Of a DNA stretch of 30,000 nucleotides, positions 16,209 to 26,717 are shown one piece after another (position 1 is the first letter of the stretch; the number at the start of each line of letters is the position of its first letter). The notes under the pieces are model-generated. The model made no database searches. It saw only the letters and a list, made by a program, of their open reading frames with translations, and was not told the origin of the DNA. The stretch covers positions 2,501-32,500 of the forward strand of contig RPFO01002331.1 of assembly GCA_009746045.1 (NCBI GenBank). The letters run 5' to 3'. Origin of the DNA: Mesostigma viride. Taxonomy: Eukaryota > Streptophyta > Mesostigmatophyceae > Mesostigmatales > Mesostigmataceae. The translations under genes were made by a program, and so were the position numbers.

Positions 16209-18616
16209 ATGTCGACTGCCGCCATGAGCGCCCCCGTGGCTGTTAACCGTGCCTGCCTGGGTCTTCGGGCATGTGGCGTGCCACGCGGTGTACGCCGTGT
16301 TGCTTCTCCGTGGCAAAACAGGGGAGGTTTCCCGCCACGCCTGACTGCGCGCCCTTGTGGAACCCAAAAGAGGTAAATGTCGTCTCATTTTGTACTTTGC
16401 ATCTGGGTGCCAGCCTCCACCTCGACTCGGGCAAGCAATTCCCCTGGCCACAGCCTGATAGCTCGCTACGGTCCACTCCCACGCAACAGTCACAAATTCC
16501 TGGACGAATAGTGCAAGTGTAGATTGCGCAGAACAGGGGCAGGGGGCATATTAAACTGTTCATTGCTGGCACTCTCTGTGGGGCAAACGGATAGCCGGGT
16601 CCTGCTTCACAAGGCATCAGATGTGCATGCTGTCAGGCAGTTGCGTGCCGGCAGCCGAGTGCCCTTAACGGTTGGTGATCGGTCCGGCCTTCTGCGTACG
16701 GCCTTTGCTCGGCTGGAACTATGTGCGGACATGCCATGAATTGGGCGATCAAACCTGGCTATTGTACCCGAGAGATTTGACCTTGGCGTCATTTGACTGT
16801 CGTCTTGCCAAAATGGAACGGGCTGCCTGTCCACCCGCGACAGGCTGCCGCCCTGCCAGGCCCGTTTCTCCAACACGCCCTCGTCCAACCCGCTGGACAT
16901 CAGCAACCCGATCGGCGTGCACGCGCTCGTGTGGACGGGCACGTGGGAGGAGGCGGACGTGCGCCTGGCGGTGGAGGGCTCAGCCAACTGCGGCTATGAC
17001 CTGATCGAGGTGCCGCTGCTGGAGCCTGAGACGGTCAACCCAGCCATGACGTGAGTGCATGGTTGCATGGGGGGAGGATGGACATGACGTGAGTGGGGGG
17101 AGGATGACCTTGGTGTGAGTGCATGGGGTGAGGATGGGCATGGCGTGAATGGGGGCATTATGGCCATAACACGAGTGCATGGGGGACACTGCGTGGTGGC
17201 AGCATGACCGTGGCGTGGGTGCATGGAAGGCTCTGCCATGACGTGGGTGCATGGGGAGCACTGCCATGACGTGGGTGGGGGCAGCATGGATGGACCAAGG
17301 GGGCCATGTTTGGCTGTCGTTCATCGTATGGCAAGAGCCTCGTCCCGTTGTATGTTGAATGGCTTACCACATACCGTCACTGGATCTTATGGGGGGGAAA
17401 GGAGGCAGCGGACCCACGAATGTGTGCTGTGGGGATGCACCCTATTAAGGTTTGAAGGCCAACAAGCTTGGGTGCTGGACACAGGTGCTGCCATGCTTGT
17501 GCCTTAGAGGCAAGCAAACACCTCCAAAGTGGATGGATTGGGCGGGGTGCAATTGGTGGATTGGGTTGGGCACAATAGGTAGATTGGACCTGTTTTCTTA
17601 CAATGGCTCTCAACGTCCGCCAACGTGGAATAAGCGCAGAAAACGGCGCATGCTGTGCTGCCAGCTAGGTTCGCATGCTTTGGCGCAGGTGTGGCCCCGG
17701 TGAACTTGCGCCCAGCCCAGGGAACTTGCGCTCCGCCACAACAACCGTGTGGGTGCTCCCCGCCCTGTCCTCGCGATATCCCAGCCACAAGTGGTCGTGT
17801 GCTTGCCGTGGTGGTGGTCGTGCGCTTGCCATGGTGGACAGCTGGACACGAGCCACAGTTGTGTCACCATGGCCCGAGCAGCGCTTGGAGACGTCGATGT
17901 GTCTGTTTGTGGGATTTCCCGCATGAATCTCTGCAGCTCCTGGGGGCCAGTCCAAAGAGCTGCCACTTGGTAAAGCAGCACATATTTTCATGATTATTAT
18001 TCTTATTTTCATATGAGTTCTTGTTGGCGGCGTGGTGGTGTGCCTGCAATGATCCTGTGCCTTTGGTGGCTGACACCTGGCGGGGGCTACATGTGTGCCT
18101 CCTTCAGCCCGTCCATGGCCCCATGCACTCCTGACCCGCTGAATTGAACCCACGCCCCGCTGCCTGCCACCTGTCCACCTCCTCTCGTCCCCATGGCCCC
18201 TTGCGTGCTCCTCGCAGCAAGCGCATTCTGGAGGAGTTTGACATGCGCGCGTCCACCTCCCTTGGCCTCAACTTTAATGCCGATATCTCCAGCGAGGACC
18301 CCGCGGTGGTGGCTCGAGGAGAGGCCCTGCTGGACGCGGCCCTGAAAGTGACGGATGCCATCGGTGGGAACATCATGGTGAGTGACGAATGCCATGGGTG
18401 GGAACATCAGTTACCGCCGGTGCTGTTCATGCCCCAGATGAGGGGTGCTTGATGGGCGTGCTTGTTTTGTGTAGCGGCTTTCTCGCCCCAACTTTTTTCT
18501 CTTTCTTCTTCTGCATTTTCCGCCTGAGCTGACCACTTGTGGCTGTCGCTTTATACCGCCGCTCAACCCCTGACTCGACCCCTCTCTGCATGGGCCCGCA
18601 TCGCATACTACGCCAC

Positions 18617-18698
<82 letters not shown>

Positions 18699-21600
18699 TC
18701 GATATGTATGTATAGTTAGTTGTACCTTGTGCAGCTGGCGTGATCCTTGGATGTCCGTGTCAGATTACTATCAATTTCTTCAGGGTTATTCTCCCAGTTA
18801 TCGGTTTTTTCCTTATGTTGCATGCCCATCTCACCTCCGTAATCTATCATTCTCAATGAATATATATATCGATATAATGATCTCTATATCATATTGATGC
18901 ATACCATGACGCGACCACCACCAGACGGGCGTGATCTACTCGGCCATCGGCAAGTACGCCACCCCCGCCAGCGCCCTCTCCCGCTCCAACTCGGTGGCGG
19001 CCATCCAGCGGCTTGCCGACAAGGCGGCGGACCGCGGGGTCACGCTGGGCCTGGAGGTGATCAACCGCTACGAGACCAACCTGCTGAACACCGCCACGCA
19101 GGGGATGGAGTTTCTGGCGGACGTCAACCGCGACAACGTGGTCATCCACCTGGACTCGTTCCACATGGTGGGTGATGCGTGCGTGCTTGCATGCTGCGTG
19201 CTGTGTGATGAGTGGACTGTGGTCCATGGTGTTTGGGTGCATGGTGGATCGGTGCATGGGTACATGCTGGGTGGTGTACGATGGGTGGTGGATATTGGGG
19301 CTGGGGTTGGGGTTGGGGTTTGGGGGGGGGGGGGGGGGGGGAACGGGCACATGCTGTGCACATTTGACATGTTATACGTCACTGGTGACAACCATGCCGC
19401 TGCTTCTTGCGGCGCAGGCTGGCCTAAATGCCCTTATGTGGAGGCAAATAACCCCAGCAGCAGCAGCAGCAGCAGCAGCAGTAACCCCAGCAGCCAGCAG
19501 CAGCCAGCAGCGATCAGTGCGCCAAGGACCATTGGTGGTATTTACAGGGGGTGGTGAGCGAGCATGGCTCCCTGCAGCTGTGTCAAATCATGTCACCAAG
19601 ATGGGGCCTTCAAAGGAAACAAGATTCTCTCGCAACGCGGCTGCCTTGTGCATGGTGCCTGGCTGGGCCCTGTTCATGTGATGTTTATGCTGCTCCCCCC
19701 CGGCAGCACATCGAGGAGTCTGGTTTGGCGCAGGCGGTGCGCGCGTGCGGCGACAAGCTGGGCTACGTGCACATTGGGGAGGTGAGCAGATCGGTGATGG
19801 GCATGTGGGTCGATACGGAGGCCATGGACTCGAGGCCAACAACTGAGGTCGCGGGGAGGTGATGGGGGTCGAGCACTTGATGGGGCGCGAAGGATTGGTG
19901 GGGAGGTGAGCGGCCTGACCAATGCGGAGCAAAGGGGGCATTGCCATGATAAGTGGTGGGGAGGTGAGCGGATTACTGGTGGTGATGAAGCAATAATTGT
20001 GTGTTGAGCTAACGATGGCTGGGAAGGTGAGCGAATGTGACACGGGCGGCAGCCACACCAGCCCCCCGCAACTGCAGAGGGCTGAGGCCTTTGCGCAGGT
20101 TCTTGGATGTTGACACGAGCGAGAGATGGGTTGTGCAGGTTCTTGGATGTTGTCACGAGCGAGAGATGGGTTGAGCTGCATGACAACTGGCCGGAGGCGT
20201 CTCATAAAACCCCTTTCACGTTTGAGTGGTCCAGACAGTAGTGCTGTATTTTCTGGCCCACCACCTTGTGTTTCACGGCTGTTGTCGCCCTCAAATTGTG
20301 GGTCTTCTCGAGGCGTGCCAGTTAGATTAAATAGTGCCTACTCGTTGTTCATAACCAGCTCATCGTAGTGTTTGTGGTCCTTCCTACTCGTTGTTCATAA
20401 CCAGCTCATCGTAGTGTTTATGGTCCTTCCTACTCGTTGTTCATAACCAGCTCATCGTAGTGTTTGTGGTCCTTCCTACTTGTTGTTCATAACCAGCTCA
20501 TCGTAGTGTTTGTGGTCCTTCCTACTCGTTGTTCATAACCAGCTCATCGTAGTGTTTGTGGTCCTTCCTACTCGTTGTTCATAACCAGCTCATCGTAGTG
20601 TTTGTGGTCCTTCCTACTCGTTGTTCATAACCAGCTCATCGTAGTGTTTGTGGTCCTTCCTACTCGTTGTTCATAACCAGCTCATCGTAGTGTTTGTGGT
20701 CCTTCCTACTCGTTGTTCATAACCAGCTCATCGTAGTGTTTGTGGTCCTTCCTACTCGTTGTTCATAACCAGCTCATCGTAGTGTTTGTGGTCCTTCCTA
20801 CTCGTTGTTCATAACCAGCTCATCGTAGTGTTTGTGGTCCTTCCTACTCGTTGTTCATAACCAGCTCATCGTAGTGTTTGTGGTCCTTCCTACTCGTTGT
20901 TCATAACCAGCTCATCGTAGTGTTTGTGGTCCTTCCTACTCGTTGTTCATAACCAGCTCATCGTAGTGTTTGTGGTCCTTCCTACTCGTTGTTCATAACC
21001 AGCTCATCGTAGTGTTTGTGGTCTTTCCTACTCGTTGTTCATAACCAGCTCATCGTAGTGTTTGTGGTCCTTTCCAAGAGTAATTTGTACCAGCAACTTG
21101 TACCCGCGATCATCCTGTTGGCATCGCTCACACCATGCCGGATGCCCCATGTCTTGTTGGCATGCCGCATGGTCTTTTTACGCTGCCTGCGCCATCATGC
21201 CTGCACCCTCACATTGGCACCCATCCTGCGCCCCTGACCCCCTCACGGCATACACGTGTTTGTGTTGGACAGAGTCACCGCGGGTACCTGGGCAGCGGCA
21301 ACGTGGACTTCCCCCAGCTCTTCCGTGCCCTTGTGCAAGCAGGGTGTGTGCGGGGTTCGGCCCCCAGCAATCAGTGGGATAGTTTGCCTGCGAGATGGAG
21401 TTAGACTCTGATTTCATGTGTTTGCCGCAAGTAGCTTGCGGGTGTCGGTGGCTGGCGTTGACAGTAACAGCTACTGCATCCCCTGTCCAAACCTGGCCAC
21501 TAGCTTGGAAGGCCGAGGCGTGTTGTGCCAGTGGTAGGATGCCATCTGTCCCGTCATTTGCTTCCCAGCCTTTCTCCCCATGATGAGGCCTGCTGGACCT

Positions 21601-23436
21601 GTTGAAGAGCTTGCTGGCTCCTGGCTCCTATAGCCCAATATCTCACAAAACACATACAGACCTATCATGATGTGAGCCCGCAAGTTGCGCCTGTGCTGCA
21701 ATGGCTGGTAGCGCCATCGAAGGATGCTCGTTCATGTGGGCATGACTGTAGTGCTAGTGCAATCCATGGACTAGGGAAACACAGTCTGGCATTACTGTTT
21801 GAGTTTATGTGGCCTATCTCGCGCCCGTCATGTCTCATAGGGATTGCGGGATGAATGGCCTATCTCGCGCCGGTCATGTCTCATAGGGATGGCGGGATGA
21901 ATGGCCTATCTCGCGCCCGTCATGTCTCATAGGGATGGCGGGATGAATGGCCTATCTCGCGCCGGTCATGTCTCATAGGGATGGCGGGATGAATGGCCTA
22001 TCTTGCGCCGGTCATGTCTCATAGGGATGGCGGGATGAATGGCCTATCTCGAGCCGGTCATGTCTCATAGGGATGGCGGGATGAATGGCCTATCTCGCGC
22101 CGGTCATGTCTCATAGGGATGGCGGGATGAATGGCCTATCTCGCGCCTGTCATGTCTCATAGGGATGGCAGGATGAATGGCCTATCTCGCGCCTGTCATG
22201 TCTCATAGGGATGGCGGGATGAATGGCCTATCTCGAGCCGGTCATGTCTCATAGGGATGGCGGGATGAATGGCCTATCTCGCGCCGGTCATGTCTCATAG
22301 GGATGGCGGGATGAATGGCCTATCTCGCGCCCGTCATGTCTCATAGGGATGGCGGGATGAATGGCCTATCTCGCGCCTGTCATGTCTCATAGGGATTGCG
22401 GGATGAATGGCCTATCTCGCGCCGGTCATGTCTCATAGGGATGGCGGGATGAATGGCCTATCTCGCGCCGGTCATGTCTCATAGGGATGGCGGGATGAAT
22501 GGCCTATCTCGCGCCGGTCATGTCTCATAGGGATGGCGGGATGAAACAGCAAACACCAAAGCCAACACGTTGTCACGAAACCCTTGTCTAGGAATGCCAG
22601 CCTGGGCAGCCGCGTTGATACACCGTGCTTGCAGCCGTCCTTCTCTCCATGGTTGCAACCAGGATGTGTTTGGTGGACGGTGGTTGGCATCAGGTGGCAA
22701 GGATGAGGCATCCTACGTTGACCATTGTGTCATGCATGTGCAGACCTCAATGCACCCCGCCTGCCCTCCACCTTCGCAAACCTCACTATCCCAATGACAC
22801 CGCCCTCCCTCTCGCCTCCTGCATTGTCGGTCGTCCATCCCCCCCATGGCCAACAGGTACACCGGACCAATCACGTTCGAGAGTTTTTCGTCCAGGGTGG
22901 TCAGCCGAACACTCTCCTCGTACCTCTGTGTCTGGAGGTAAGCGCAGCGAGGAGGGGACGGAATCTGCTGCAGCACCTGAGGCAAGCTAAAGCATAACTA
23001 TCATTTCTATGTCCCTGACTATATCCGATTGCTTCTGTTTCCGGTGTGGTGCACAATGTGATGCTGTGCATTTGACTTTCGAAAAGAGGAGTGATAGCAT
23101 AGCGCATCTCTCTGGTTCTGTCCAGTGTGGGGTGCACCTCGTAAAATGTCTCCAGCCTCGTGTGTGGTACAAAAATGCCAGTTCTAACTGTGGAAACCAT
23201 CAGCACATAACAATTTCCAACACCTGGAAACCAATAGCAAGGGTACCCACCTTGATAGTCTTTGGTGTGCATTACCTTAACGAGACAAGTGTTTCAAGTG
23301 GCGTTTTGTTTTTGCTGTCAAATGTCGCAGGAACTTATGGGATGACTCGGAGGACCTCGCTATGCAAGCCAAAGAGTTCATTGACGTGGGCCTGATGTCG
23401 GCAAGGCGGGCTGCACAAATCCGGGACAGGGAGTAG
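16209..23436 (+). CDS. D-tagatose/D-psicose 3-epimerase-family protein, eight exons, organelle-type N-terminus
   Basis: Enzymes of this TIM-barrel family interconvert ketohexoses by epimerising C3 with a divalent metal. Exons: 16209-16372, 16844-17050, 18218-18377, 18925-19167, 19707-19781, 21273-21343, 22857-22937 and 23331-23436. All introns are GT-AG, and the exons total 1,107 bases, giving one frame of 368 residues. Family motifs run in order: NPIGVHALVW, LGLNFNADISSEDP, GVIYSAIGKY, TLGLEVINRYE, VIHLDSFHM-HIEE, GYVHIGESHRGYLGSG, GPITFESFSS and LAMQAKEFI. Metal ligands are E221, D254, H280 and E315, and the substrate Arg is R286. Their spacing (33, 26, 35) equals that of the Pseudomonas cichorii enzyme (E152, D185, H211, E246, with R217), a constant offset of 69. 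Residues 1 to about 65 are rich in Ala/Arg/Pro with no acidic residue, like a plastid or mitochondrial transit peptide. Exon 1 and its acceptor are the least certain part; exons 2-8 are secure. The exact sugar substrate cannot be told. Confidence 0.88.
17045..17290 (+). repeat. Degenerate copies of the exon 2 splice-donor junction in intron 2
   Basis: The junction CATGAC|GTGAGTG (17045-17057) recurs exactly near 17082-17094. It recurs in altered form near 17140 (CATGGCGTGAATG), 17212, 17235 and 17266 (CATGACGTGGGTG), each followed by similar GCATGGGG-type sequence. Confidence 0.75.
18354..18410 (+). repeat. Duplication of the end of exon 3 inside intron 3
   Basis: The last bases of exon 3 (ATGCCATCGGTGGGAACATC) are repeated with one change at about 18388-18407 (ATGCCATGGGTGGGAACATC), directly behind the real donor at 18378. 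Confidence 0.85.
18619..18695. repeat. (CA)n microsatellite in intron 3 of the epimerase gene
   Basis: About 38 uninterrupted CA dinucleotides. Confidence 0.95.
19322..19341. repeat. 20-G run in intron 4 of the epimerase gene
   Basis: An uninterrupted G homopolymer, preceded by GGGGCTGGGGTTGGGGTTGG-type sequence that also suits a G-quadruplex. Confidence 0.9.
19455..19481. repeat. (CAG)n tract in intron 4
   Basis: Nine CAG triplets, followed by further CAGCCAGCAG copies to about 19511. Although open in one frame, the stretch lies between a good donor (19168) and acceptor (19706) and is intronic. Confidence 0.85.
19776..20032 (+). repeat. Degenerate copies of the exon 5 splice-donor junction in intron 5
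   Basis: The real junction GGGGAG|GTGAGC (GT at 19782) recurs as GGGGAGGTGAGCGG with GT at 19906 and 19964 and as GGGAAGGTGAGCGA with GT at 20027. The spacing is about 58-63 bases, or twice that for the first interval. Confidence 0.75.
20096..20175. repeat. Two tandem copies of a 40-bp unit in intron 5
   Basis: CAGGTTCTTGGATGTTG followed by ACACGAGCGAGAGATGGG occurs at 20096 and again at 20136 with two or three base changes. Confidence 0.85.
20339..21074. repeat. Minisatellite 1: 16 units of 46 bp in intron 5
   Basis: The unit starts TACTCGTTGTTCATAACC and ends GTGGTCCTTCC. Unit starts are exactly 46 bases apart from 20339 to 21029. The copies are almost identical; variants are TTTATGG in unit 2, TACTTG in unit 4, GTCTTTCC in unit 15 and an extra T at the end of unit 16. 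Confidence 0.95.
21809..22544. repeat. Minisatellite 2: 16 units of 46 bp in intron 6
   Basis: The unit starts ATGGCCTATCTCGCGCC and ends GGGATGGCGGGATGA. Unit starts are exactly 46 bases apart from 21809 to 22499. A variable block (CGCCCG, CGCCGG, CGCCTG or CGAGCCGG) and a second site (GATGGCGG or GATTGCGG) distinguish the copies. The unit shows no clear similarity to that of minisatellite 1. Confidence 0.95.
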
Positions 23437-23876
23437 GCTCTGGCGCCTCTAGGACCGGGCAGTTGTTATCTATTGTGCTAAAAGTTTGCATTAGACAGAG
23501 CAGCAAGAGACATTCACCCTTGACTGATGTGGTAATGAGTTAGGATATTACATGGATTTACTCTGTTTGGTGCCAACATGAAGTACATAAATGAAACATG
23601 GCTGGCCTAAGTGCCCGTAACAAGGAAACTCAACATCTATCTTCTGACTGGTAAAATATATTTACCTCGAGTTGAAGTCGTGAACTTGGATAGGTCCAGG
23701 CTTGGCTGTCCAGTTAATTTGAGATGCCATAATCCTCATTGTTCGAACTATGAAGACAACCTTCAATGGTTGCTAATTGAGCACTCTTGTGTCCACCAAA
23801 CGTGAATAGAAAGATCGACTATAAGTATATATTAACTCTTTATGATGAGGACAAAAAGAAGACAAAGACCACGCGA
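23437..23876. other. 3' flank of the epimerase gene
   Basis: AT-richer sequence between the stop codon and LINE A4. I see no TGTAA signal and no coding region. Confidence 0.5.
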
Positions 23877-24059
23877 GCCTAGATAGATTAAATTAAATTA
23901 AATTAAATTATAACATGCCTCCGTTGGGAGATCATGTAGCACATATTCCTTGCTGGATGGGTGGAGGTGGGAGAAGCCGCGTACTCGAACTAACCTAACC
24001 CTAAGCTATCTAGTCTAGAAAATCCTAACTACACTACTCAGCAAAACGCCCCTTCCTCT

Positions 24060-24330
24060 TGCCCTCGGACAGCCAAGCAGCCATACGGGGATCTTCATCA
24101 TCCTGAACGACTCGAAAACGCGGAAAAGATAACCGCAGGCTCGAGCTACCATGGTCCGGATTCTCCCGATTTCTGGCCTGCGCTGGTTGTCTCTTTGATA
24201 CGGGCGTCGCAGGCAGGAAGACAGGTGCGCTTGCGTCCTTAACCACAATTAACATACATGGGTGTCGTGATAGGAGGCGGCAGTGCAGCCGTCGCATGCG
24301 GCGAGACAGGTGAGCTGGTGCTGGCGGGGG
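24060..24330. repeat. Extra segment inside LINE A4, partly repeated outside the element
   Basis: Between the family A bases CCTTCCTCTTG and GGCTTGCCCACAGG, A4 has about 270 bases that A1 lacks. Within it, GGTCCGGATTCT and GATTTCTGGCC and TTGTCTCTTTGATAC (about 24151-24203) recur in the same order at about 26492-26548, outside the TSD. Confidence 0.65.
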
Positions 24331-24339
24331 GGGGGGCTT

Positions 24340-26355
24340 GCCCACAGGGGCTGGCGTGTGAGCCTGGACAATCTTCTGCACCTCTTCTTGTTCTGCATGG
24401 CAGACCAAAGAAGGGAGAGGGAGTGGATGCGGTGTTCAAACTGGGCTGGGACCACTAGGTCCGCCAGCAACATCTGGGTGTAGTTCATGGCAGGTTTACG
24501 TACCTAGCTTCCTGGGAATGTCCTTGGGGCCAGGCCAGGTCAAGATACTGATATGCGGCCCTGGCTGGCCAAGCCGCTGGGGGCCGGCCAGACCAAGGGC
24601 GGTGTCAACCTGGCTGGTGCGAGCAAGATGTCCCACTTGAATGCTATCCTACGCTGCCTAATAGTCGTCCGAAATACGAGGCATACCCTGGTACAAAGAC
24701 TCTAATGACCTATGCTTGGAAAACCCTACATTCAGGGCCTGTCGGAGCATCCTGTAAACCGTCTACTGTCTAGCTTAGCCGCCAGTGTGTCCGTGAGTGT
24801 CCACGCCTCGGCGCCATACGTAAGCACCGCGTGAGGACGAGGACCTTGAAGAGCATGCGCTTGCGGTGCTCGCCCAGGCCCTTCGAGCGCCATGGCGTTG
24901 CTGCAGCAGGTGTTGAGCGAACGGAGCCTGGCCCAGGCCAGATCGATGCGGATGTCCACATCGTCGGCGGTGTCAGGGAGCATGCTCCCCAACAGTTTGA
25001 AGCGGTCAGGGAACGGGACCTCCGTCCCGTCGAGCAGTCGCGGCAGCGGAGGGCGACTGGAGGCCCCAATCACCATCGCCTCAGTTTTGACACTAATCTC
25101 CAACCCCACCGCCCTCGCCTCCAAGCCCAGACAGTCCAGCCAGGTCTGGATATGCTCGGGGCGCGTCATCCGCATAAATCAGGTCGGCCAGGCGGTAGCC
25201 AGTGCCAACCCCGCCGTGCTCGCGCTCGTTAAAGATGTCCAAGCCGGGCTCGAACCCCTTAAGAGCAGTAAAGCGCGCACGTGCCCGGCGCATGACGTGA
25301 TCCACGACAATAATGAACAGATATGGGGAACATATGATCAGAAGATATGGGGACAGGACACAACGTACCTTGCCACACCACGTGGTGAAGGGGGAATGGT
25401 GGGGTGGTGCCTTCCGCAGTCCGCACTACTGCCTGCCGTGAGCCCTCATACAGTCGACGAATGGCAGCAATAAACGCTGGTGGTACCCGGTCCAGATTGA
25501 GCTAGAATGGCCCAAAGAGCCTCCCAGAGGACCGTGTCAAAGGCCTTGATGTAGTCGACAAAAATGAAAACCAGCTGCAAACGGCATCAGGGCAAAGGCG
25601 ACGCACCTCCTCCATCAACCGGCGCGCGACAAATACAGCCATGACAGTGTTACGACCACAACGAAAACCCATCTGAGACTCATCACCCAGGTGTGGGTCC
25701 AGCTGGGGCGGCGCGGAGCCTGTGCAGCATCATGCGCATGAAGACCTTCAGCGCGGCGCTCTGGAGGCAGACACCCCGATAGTTACCGGGGTCAGCAGCA
25801 GAGCCCTTCTTGTAAAGCATGACTCGGATGGCCGTCTAGCTGCCAGTGACTCAGCAGGCGGAGGCTCATCAGAGAGCAGGACACGGTTGCAGAACGCCAG
25901 CAGAAGATCCCTCACCGCCGGGCCGGTCAGGGGTCTTCAGCAGCTCAGCAGAAAGGTGGTCGGCACCGACCGCCGCCGGCGTCGTACCGCAGGCGAGCAA
26001 GGGCGCCGTCCAATTCCTTCAAAGTGAAGGGAGGGACGACGTCGTTGGTGGCAAGGAGTGCCAGCCCTCCTGCAAGCCGGGGACTTGGTAGTCCGCGGCC
26101 GAGGAGGGAGGCGCCGGCGGCGGGGGGGGTCCGGCAACACCGCCGGTCTCGGAGACGGGCGCCCGGCGTCTCGGGGTGAAGCGGCGGGGGGGGGGCGCGA
26201 GCCCGACCTGTCAAGGAAACATTGTGGGCCAACCAGCGGTCAAGGCTGACCGGCGCCGTGCCGTCCCCCGTGTGCTCCACCGGGGTGCGCTGCCGCCAGC
26301 CGCCGAGCCGGTCGAGGTGGTACCACATGTCCTTCAGGCCCTGGTTGCGAGCTTG
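24340..26355 (-). pseudogene. Reverse transcriptase relic of LINE A4
   Basis: The minus-strand pieces match the A1 protein in order: KDMWYHLDRLGGWRQRTPV, SLDRWLAHNVSLTG, FTLKELDGALARLRYDA, the ALKGFEPGLDIFNEREHGGV region and AEAWTLTDTLAAKLD. The frame is broken many times by small insertions, and the YADD box region (near 25165-25180) has lost bases. It is non-functional. Confidence 0.8.
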
Positions 26356-26367
26356 GCCTAGATAGAT

Positions 26368-26717
26368 GCAGGGTAGCCGAAAGCGTGTCACGATACACCA
26401 AAGGTTGACGTGGACCCATAATTACGAGGTCGTCTCATCTGAACCAAAGAACTGGCCCAATCAGGCACAAGTATATATCCACATTGCGTACCTTGGTCCG
26501 GATTCTTCCAGATTTCTGGCCAGGCTGCACTGTTTGTCTCTTTGATACATATCCCTCGGGATCCAGCAGGCGCCCTGCAACCTCGTCCGCCCCGCCCAGG
26601 CCGTCAGTCCTGGTGTCTTCCCTGCCTGCGTTCGTGAAAAACAACAAAAGACCTACGCGGGTATGTGCTTTATAGGTTGAGACCTTGTACTCATGCATGG
26701 ATCCTTAGTAGGCGAGG
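26368..26717. other. Spacer between LINE A4 and the hAT-like element
   Basis: There is no gene. It contains the outer copy of the repeated segment (26490-26548) described inside LINE A4, so part of it is probably an older unclassified repeat. Confidence 0.5.

Larger units (their letters stand above)
23877..26367 (-). mobile_element. LINE A4: 5'-truncated family A retrotransposon, with TSD
   Basis: The body is 23889-26355 on the minus strand, flanked by the perfect 12-bp repeat GCCTAGATAGAT at 23877-23888 and 26356-26367. It ends in a (TTTAA)n tail (23889-23910) behind the family A 3' hairpin (23913-23937). It is collinear with A1 from its 3' end to a 5' truncation point about 110 bases short of that of A1. 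An extra segment of roughly 270 bases (about 24060-24330) has no counterpart in A1. Confidence 0.88.

Noticed and set aside
18411-18719. (CysVal)n and (HisThr)n reading frames
   Set aside because: They arise from the (CA)n microsatellite in intron 3 of the epimerase gene.
20339-22544. Possible CRISPR arrays
   Set aside because: The 46-bp units are contiguous without unique spacers, lie in introns of a nuclear gene, and have no cas genes nearby. They are minisatellites.
22625-22990. Plus-strand frame of 121 residues around exon 7
   Set aside because: It reads through the acceptor at 22856 in a frame other than the one that carries GPITFESFSS; exon 7 is only 22857-22937.
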